Shown here one piece after another: positions 6,878-10,820 of a DNA stretch of 10,820 bases. The DNA is taken from assembly GCA_013042765.1 (NCBI GenBank), contig JABDPP010000326.1, positions 1 through 10,820 on the forward strand, read 5' to 3'. This stretch comes from Litoreibacter sp. (GTDB lineage Bacteria; Pseudomonadota; Alphaproteobacteria; Rhodobacterales; Rhodobacteraceae). Every line of letters begins with the position of its first letter. Positions within the stretch are counted from its first letter, which is position 1. The notes under the pieces are model-generated. The model was not told the origin of the DNA and did no database searches. It saw only the letters and a list, made by a program, of their open reading frames with translations. The translations under genes were made by a program, and so were the position numbers.

Positions 6878-7633
6878 TCAGATCGCCAGATATTCGGCCC
6901 GCAGTTTCTCGTCATCCAGCACTTCCTTGGCAGAGCCGTCGAACACCACGGAGCCGGTGTCGAGGATCACGGCGCGGTCGGCCAGCTTCAACGCGGCCAC
7001 GGCGTTCTGCTCCACGATGATCGTGGTGATGCCCTGGTCGCGGATCACGTTCAGGGTCTTGGCAATCTCCTGCACGATGACCGGGGCGAGGCCCTCATAA
7101 GGCTCATCGAGAAGCAGCACCTTGATGTCGCGGCACAGCGCGCGGGCAATCGACAGCATCTGCTGCTCGCCGCCCGACAGGGTCACGCCTTCCTGCTTGC
7201 GCCGCTCGCCGAGCCGCGGGAACAGGTCGTAAACCCGGTCAATCGACCAGCCGATCGGTGGTGCGATTTGCGCCAGTTGCAGGTTCTCCTCGACCGTCAG
7301 GCCGGGAATGATCCGCCGGTCCTCGGGCACCAGCGCAATACCAGAGGCAGCGGCTTCATGGGACGCCATCTTGTGCAGCGGCTCGTGATCGAGCCAAATC
7401 TCACCGTGTTGCACCTGGGGGCTGTCGAGCCGTGCGATGGAGCGCAGGGTCGAGGTCTTGCCAGCCCCGTTGCGCCCCAGCAGGGCCAGGATCTCACCTT
7501 CATGCACGTTGAAGCTGATGCCCTGCACGATGTAGCTCTCACCGTAATAGGCCTCCAGATCCCAGACCGAGAGGAAGGCCGGAGCCGTCGCCGCGCGGTT
7601 GGCGTTCTTGTCGATATCGGGTTTCACGTTCAT
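6878..7633 (-). CDS. livF: HAAT-family ABC transporter ATP-binding protein, LivF type
   Basis: One of two cytoplasmic ATPases driving a branched-chain amino-acid-type importer. In the 251 residues counted from the ATG at 7633, Walker A GRNGAGKT is at 53-60, the Q-loop region is VPEDRRIIPGLTVEENL (Glu in place of Gln, as in E. coli LivF), signature LSGGEQQ is at 152-158, Walker B VLLLDEP at 172-178, and IIVEQN at 205-210 replaces the usual H-loop histidine, a LivF trait. An N-terminal extension of about 20 residues precedes the ABC core. An upstream in-frame ATG at 7651 overlaps the livG stop (TGATG) but lacks a Shine-Dalgarno, whereas GGAGG sits 8 bases before 7633. I therefore prefer 7633, with the longer 257-residue form possible. 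It is last of the liv genes before acs. Confidence 0.93.
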   Translation of the reverse strand: MNVKPDIDKNANRAATAPAFLSVWDLEAYYGESYIVQGISFNVHEGEILALLGRNGAGKTSTLRSIARLDSPQVQHGEIWLDHEPLHKMASHEAAASGIALVPEDRRIIPGLTVEENLQLAQIAPPIGWSIDRVYDLFPRLGERRKQEGVTLSGGEQQMLSIARALCRDIKVLLLDEPYEGLAPVIVQEIAKTLNVIRDQGITTIIVEQNAVAALKLADRAVILDTGSVVFDGSAKEVLDDEKLRAEYLAI

Positions 7634-7650
7634 CGTTTTGTCCTCCGCCA

Positions 7651-8409
7651 TCAGACTTGCGCTTCGCCAAGATAGGCTTCACGGACTTTCGGATGGCCCT
7701 TGATGTTCTCGGGCGTCTCTTCGACCAGCGGCGTGCCCTGTGCCAGCACGGTGATCCGCTCGGCGAGGCTGAAGACCACGTGCATGTCATGCTCGATGAT
7801 CGCCATGGTGATGTCGCGCTTCTCCTTGATCTCCTTGAGCAGGTCGATCGTGTTGTTGGTGTCGGCGCGCGCCATGCCGGCGGTTGGCTCGTCGAGCAGC
7901 AGCAGCTTGGGCTCCTGCACAAGGCACATCGCCATTTCCAGCCGGCGCTTGTCACCACGCGAGAGCGAGGCTGAATGCATGTGCCGCTTGTCGATCATGT
8001 TGACGTCGATGAGGATCTGCTCGGCTTTCTCGACCAGCTCTTTCTCATTCATCACCGTCTCGAACGCGTGCATCCGGAACGACCCGTCCCGCCGTGCAAA
8101 GCAGGGGATCATCACGTTTTCCATCACGTCCAGATCGCCGAAGATCTCGGGCGTCTGGAACACGCGGGCCACCCCCATCTGGTTGATCTCGTGGGGGTGC
8201 CGACCGAGAAGGCTTTGCCCCTGGAAGGTGACCGAACCCGTATCGGGGATCAGCTTGCCCACCAGGCAGTTCAGCAGGGTGGATTTACCGGCCCCGTTCG
8301 GGCCGATGATCGCGTGGACCGAGTTCTCCTGAACGCTCAGGTTCACATCGCTCAGTGCCTGCAGACCGCCGAAGCGCTTGCCGACATTCTTGATCTCTAG
8401 GATTCCCAT
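7651..8409 (-). CDS. livG: HAAT-family ABC transporter ATP-binding protein, LivG type
   Basis: The second cytoplasmic ATPase of the importer, 252 residues from ATG 8409. Walker A GPNGAGKST is at 36-44, the Q-loop glutamine at 85 (VFQTPEIF), Walker B LLLLDEP at 169-175 and the H-loop histidine at 207 (IIEHDM). The signature reads LSRGD (149-153) in place of LSGGQ, followed by KRRLEMAM. DEPTAGM after Walker B, with Met where LivG usually has Leu, recalls UrtD-like members. The tail (HPKVREAYLGEAQV) is typical of LivG. An in-frame GTG at 8418 is an alternative start, but it sits directly on the AAGGAG Shine-Dalgarno, which is 8 bases from ATG 8409, so the ATG is favoured. The gap from livM is 12 bp, and the stop overlaps the alternative livF start. 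Confidence 0.93.
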   Translation of the reverse strand: MGILEIKNVGKRFGGLQALSDVNLSVQENSVHAIIGPNGAGKSTLLNCLVGKLIPDTGSVTFQGQSLLGRHPHEINQMGVARVFQTPEIFGDLDVMENVMIPCFARRDGSFRMHAFETVMNEKELVEKAEQILIDVNMIDKRHMHSASLSRGDKRRLEMAMCLVQEPKLLLLDEPTAGMARADTNNTIDLLKEIKEKRDITMAIIEHDMHVVFSLAERITVLAQGTPLVEETPENIKGHPKVREAYLGEAQV

Positions 8410-8421
8410 GTCATGCACTCC

Positions 8422-9621
8422 TTATTCAGCGGGTTTCGTGTCAGCCGACGGGCTTTCGTCCGACTTCTTGCGGCGCAACAGACGCGCCAGACGCTGTCCG
8501 CCCTCAACAAGGCCACCCGGCAGGAAGATCACCACCATCATGAACATCAGGCCCAGTGTCAGGTGCCAGCCTTTACCGATGAAGGGATGGATGACTGCAA
8601 CGATGAAGTCTTCGATTCCGTCCGGCATGAAGGCGAACCACTGGTGCAGGATGTTGTCGTTGATTTTCGAGAAGATGTTCTCGAAATACTTGATGAAACC
8701 TGCGCCCAGAATTGGGCCGATCAGGGTGCCGGCACCGCCGAGGATGGTCATGAGAACAACCTCGCCAGAGGCGGTCCACTGCATCCGCTCAGCGCCTGCC
8801 AGAGGGTCCATCGCGGCCAGAAGGCCACCGGCGAGCCCGGCATACATGCCGGAGATCACGAACGCGGCCAAAGTGTAGGGGCGCGAGTTCAACCCGGTGT
8901 AGTTCATGCGCTGTTGGTTCGATTTCACAGCCCGCAGCATCATGCCGAAGGGTGAGCGGAACAGACGGATCGAAAGGTAGAAGGTCAGGATCAGGATGAC
9001 CGCGCAGAGATAGTAGCCAGTGTTGAAGGAGAACGACCATCCACCAACCGTCATCTCATAAGTAGACCGCATCGACAGTCCGAAGAGGTGGGGCAGGTCC
9101 GGAAGCGAGTCCCTGTGCAGCCACTGCGGGTCATTGGCATAAACCTGAAGCCCGGTCTCACCGTTGGTCAGGTTGAACTTGGGGTTCGACAGGACCGAAT
9201 AGGCCAGCGCAAAGCTCATCTGGGCAAAGGCCAGCGTCAGGATCGAGAAGTAGATGCCCGAGCGCCGCAAAGAGACATACCCGATCAGAAGGGCAAAGAT
9301 ACCTGCCATGATCACCGACAGCATGATTGCGGGGAGCACGTTGTAAGTGAGCAGCTTGAAGATCCAGACCGCGGCGTAGGACCCCACACCGAGGAAGGCT
9401 GCGTGACCGAAGGAAAGGTATCCGGTCAGGCCGAACAGGATGTTGAAGCCCACAGCGAAGATCCCGAAGATCACGAAGCGCTGCATCAGGTCTGGATAGC
9501 CTGCGTTGAACTGCGCCATCGAGCTGTCAGTCGGGAACGGGTTGAGGAAAAATGGTGCAAGTAGCGCCAGAACGATAACGACCACGAAAAGTGACGTGTC
9601 TTTTTTGTTGAGACCCATCAT
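8422..9621 (-). CDS. livM: HAAT-family ABC transporter permease, LivM type
   Basis: Inner-membrane permease forming the translocation path with LivH. The 399 residues have a first membrane helix at about 10-27 followed by several more. Family signatures are [21 protein letters not shown] near residue 64, [17 protein letters not shown] near 119, the cytoplasmic coupling loop [20 protein letters not shown] with YTGLN, and the conserved [15 protein letters not shown] periplasmic insert of about 45 residues ([15 protein letters not shown] to GWSFSFNTG) lies before the next helices. The charged tail is [25 protein letters not shown] lies 8 bases before the ATG at 9621. A second ATG directly follows and would also fit. 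It starts 3 bp after the livH stop. Substrate cannot be read from the permease. Confidence 0.94.
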   Translation of the reverse strand: MMGLNKKDTSLFVVVIVLALLAPFFLNPFPTDSSMAQFNAGYPDLMQRFVIFGIFAVGFNILFGLTGYLSFGHAAFLGVGSYAAVWIFKLLTYNVLPAIMLSVIMAGIFALLIGYVSLRRSGIYFSILTLAFAQMSFALAYSVLSNPKFNLTNGETGLQVYANDPQWLHRDSLPDLPHLFGLSMRSTYEMTVGGWSFSFNTGYYLCAVILILTFYLSIRLFRSPFGMMLRAVKSNQQRMNYTGLNSRPYTLAAFVISGMYAGLAGGLLAAMDPLAGAERMQWTASGEVVLMTILGGAGTLIGPILGAGFIKYFENIFSKINDNILHQWFAFMPDGIEDFIVAVIHPFIGKGWHLTLGLMFMMVVIFLPGGLVEGGQRLARLLRRKKSDESPSADTKPAE

Positions 9622-9624
9622 TGA

Positions 9625-10656
9625 TTAATCCTCCATCACGCCTTTGCGGCCCAGAAGTCCGCGTGGGCGGGTGAGCAGTACAACGATTGCAACCAGGTAG
9701 ATGATGATCTGGTTGATGCCCGGGATTGTCGTCGTCGCCCACGTGGTTGACGCGAAGCTTTCGAGAATACCGAGAAGAAAACCGGCCAGCACGGCCCCGG
9801 GAAGGGATCCCATGCCGCCGACAACGACCACCACGAAGCTCAGCACGAGGAAGTCCATGCCCATGTGGTAGTTCGGCGGGTTGATCGGCGTGTACATCAC
9901 CCCGGCAAGGCCAGCGACGGCTGCGGCGATACCGAACATGATGGTGAAGCGCTTGTCGATGTTGATGCCGAGCATTCCTACCGTCTCGCGGTCGGCCATA
10001 CCGGCGCGCACCACCATTCCGAATGTGGTGAACTGAAGGAAGGCGAAGATGCCCGAGATTACGACCAGCGCGAAGCCGAAGTACATCATTCGCCAGTAGG
10101 GGTAGATGATGACATTCGGGTCAATTCCGAACGCGGCTCCGAAGTCGAACGAACCTTTGAACATCGCGGGCGCGGGGGTCGGGATCGGGTTGGCGCCGAA
10201 ATAGTACTTGATGACCTCTTGCAAGACGATCGCCAGGCCGAAAGTCACGAGGATCTGGTCGGCGTGCGGACGCTTGTAGAAGTGCTTGATCAGGCCGCGC
10301 TCCATGATGACGCCGACGGCAATCATGACCGGGATGGCGAAAAGGATAGCAAGCGGCACCGACCAATCGATGATCGCACCGCCGACTTCAGGGCCAAACC
10401 AGCTTTCAATATAGGGCGTCTCGACTTTCAGCGGGTTGCCGAGAAAGTCTTTCTGGGTTTCGTCAATGGTTTCGTAGCTAATCGTCAAAACCTTTGATAG
10501 CGTGACAGCGCAGAAGGCGCCGATCATGAACAGGGCGCCGTGCGCGAAGTTCACCACACCAAGCGTGCCGAAAATCAGGGTCAGGCCAAGCGCGATGAGC
10601 GCATAGGCAGACCCTTTGTCCAGACCGTTCAGCATCTGAAGGATAAATGCATCCAT
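9625..10656 (-). CDS. livH: HAAT-family ABC transporter permease, LivH type
   Basis: Inner-membrane permease, partner of LivM, 343 residues. The N-terminus (MDAFILQMLNGLDKGSAYAL with IALGLTLIFGTLGVVNFAHGALFMIG) is the LivH signature. Other marks are HADQILVTFGLAIVLQE, the coupling loop TTFGMVVRAGMADRETVGMLGIN, VVGGMGSLPGAVLAGFLLG and the closing RPRGLLGRKG. A roughly 35-residue hydrophilic insert (YETIDETQKDF to EVGGAI) after the second helix is longer than in E. coli LivH. ATG 10656 is chosen because GAGG lies 6 bases upstream. A TTG at 10662 extends the frame by two codons but abuts that Shine-Dalgarno. It follows the binding-protein gene across two hairpins. Confidence 0.94.
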   Translation of the reverse strand: MDAFILQMLNGLDKGSAYALIALGLTLIFGTLGVVNFAHGALFMIGAFCAVTLSKVLTISYETIDETQKDFLGNPLKVETPYIESWFGPEVGGAIIDWSVPLAILFAIPVMIAVGVIMERGLIKHFYKRPHADQILVTFGLAIVLQEVIKYYFGANPIPTPAPAMFKGSFDFGAAFGIDPNVIIYPYWRMMYFGFALVVISGIFAFLQFTTFGMVVRAGMADRETVGMLGINIDKRFTIMFGIAAAVAGLAGVMYTPINPPNYHMGMDFLVLSFVVVVVGGMGSLPGAVLAGFLLGILESFASTTWATTTIPGINQIIIYLVAIVVLLTRPRGLLGRKGVMED

Positions 10657-10678
10657 AACCAACCTCGGGGATTTCTAG

Positions 10679-10705
10679 ATGAGCACCCGCCTACCGGGCG
10701 CTCAT
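10679..10705 (-). promoter_or_regulatory. Intercistronic hairpin 2 between binding protein and livH
   Basis: An 11-bp stem with one G-U pair in the minus-strand RNA (ATGAGCGCCCG / CGGGTGCTCAT) and a 5-base loop, placed 22 bases before the livH start codon. No T-run follows. Such stem-loops after a binding-protein gene commonly block 3'-5' exonucleases or cause partial termination. Confidence 0.6.
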
Positions 10706-10714
10706 GGGGTAGTA

Positions 10715-10739
10715 GGGAGGCGCGCGGTGCGCACCTCCC
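10715..10739 (-). promoter_or_regulatory. Intercistronic hairpin 1 after the binding-protein gene
   Basis: An 11-bp stem with one wobble pair in the minus-strand RNA (GGGAGGTGCGC / GCGCGCCTCCC) and a 3-base loop, 15 bases beyond the binding-protein stop codon. It is very stable and GC-rich but lacks a T-run on the minus strand, so it looks like an mRNA-stabilising or attenuating element, not a full terminator. Confidence 0.6.
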
Positions 10740-10754
10740 GCAGTCGTTTTCGGC

Positions 10755-10820
10755 TTAAGCGCCGGGGTTGCACTCGCCCAGAGATGCCTCGTCGCCACCG
10801 AACATCGGGTGGTTCGGTGC
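10755..10820 (-). CDS. ABC transporter substrate-binding protein (LivJ/LivK type), C-terminal end only
   Basis: The last 21 codons and TAA of a gene entering from the right edge: APNHPMFGGDEA then SLGECNPGA. The frame is open to the window edge. Position upstream of livH on the same strand, and a tail like those I recall for periplasmic binding proteins of Roseobacter HAAT importers, support the call. The visible part is too short to identify the ligand. The protein would be periplasmic and deliver substrate to LivHM. Confidence 0.7.
   Translation of the reverse strand, partial: APNHPMFGGDEASLGECNPGA

Noticed and set aside
6701..7675. 324-codon open frame antisense to livF and the acs leader
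   Set aside because: Shadow of livF. It crosses an intergenic region without any promoter or ribosome binding site and resembles no known protein.
1..10820. CRISPR array, insertion sequence, phage or defence genes
   Set aside because: No regularly spaced repeats, no transposase or integrase frames and no terminal inverted repeats. All large genes are housekeeping or transport.

Overview
The window reads as chromosomal DNA of an alphaproteobacterium, most likely a Rhodobacterales (Roseobacter-like) species. The evidence is high GC with strong GC3 bias in the genes, a bacterial NDUFA12-type complex I accessory subunit, a DUF2155 secreted protein, a short MlaD, and the order NDUFA12 - mlaD - DUF2155 > < aat - accC - accB, which I recall from memory as typical of that order. 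I see no mobile element, CRISPR array, tRNA or rRNA.

Left block (1-1464, + strand): the 3' part of the NDUFA12-family gene, then mlaD, then a DUF2155 gene that overlaps mlaD by ATGA. The DUF2155 gene runs tail to tail into aat, and the two overlap by 80 bp.

Second block (1385-3976, - strand): accB (biotin carboxyl carrier protein), accC (biotin carboxylase) and aat (leucyl/phenylalanyl-tRNA-protein transferase). accB and accC form a tight operon with a plausible promoter at 4035-4063. aat follows after 101 bp and has a candidate promoter of its own.

Central gap (3977-4761): 785 bp without a convincing gene. It holds the accB promoter, a perfect 17-bp dyad, a strong terminator-like hairpin at 4145-4173 with no obvious gene to serve, an AT-rich dyad-dense patch with two consensus DnaA boxes, and the acs terminator at 4672-4699. 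This is the least explained part of the window.

Right block (4762-10820, - strand): a branched-chain amino-acid-type (HAAT) ABC importer in transcription order: substrate-binding protein (only its last 21 codons visible), livH, livM, livG, livF permeases and ATPases, then acs (acetyl-CoA synthetase). The liv genes are spaced by 3-17 bp or overlap. Two consecutive 11-bp hairpins separate the binding protein from livH, a usual way to keep binding-protein mRNA more abundant than permease mRNA. acs lies 166 bp downstream of livF behind a GC hairpin and a perfect 17-bp palindrome, so it may be separately controlled.

The genes are well-known housekeeping and transport functions. I found no sign of a new multi-gene system. 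The items worth checking are regulatory: the central gap, the acs palindrome and the hairpin pair before livH.
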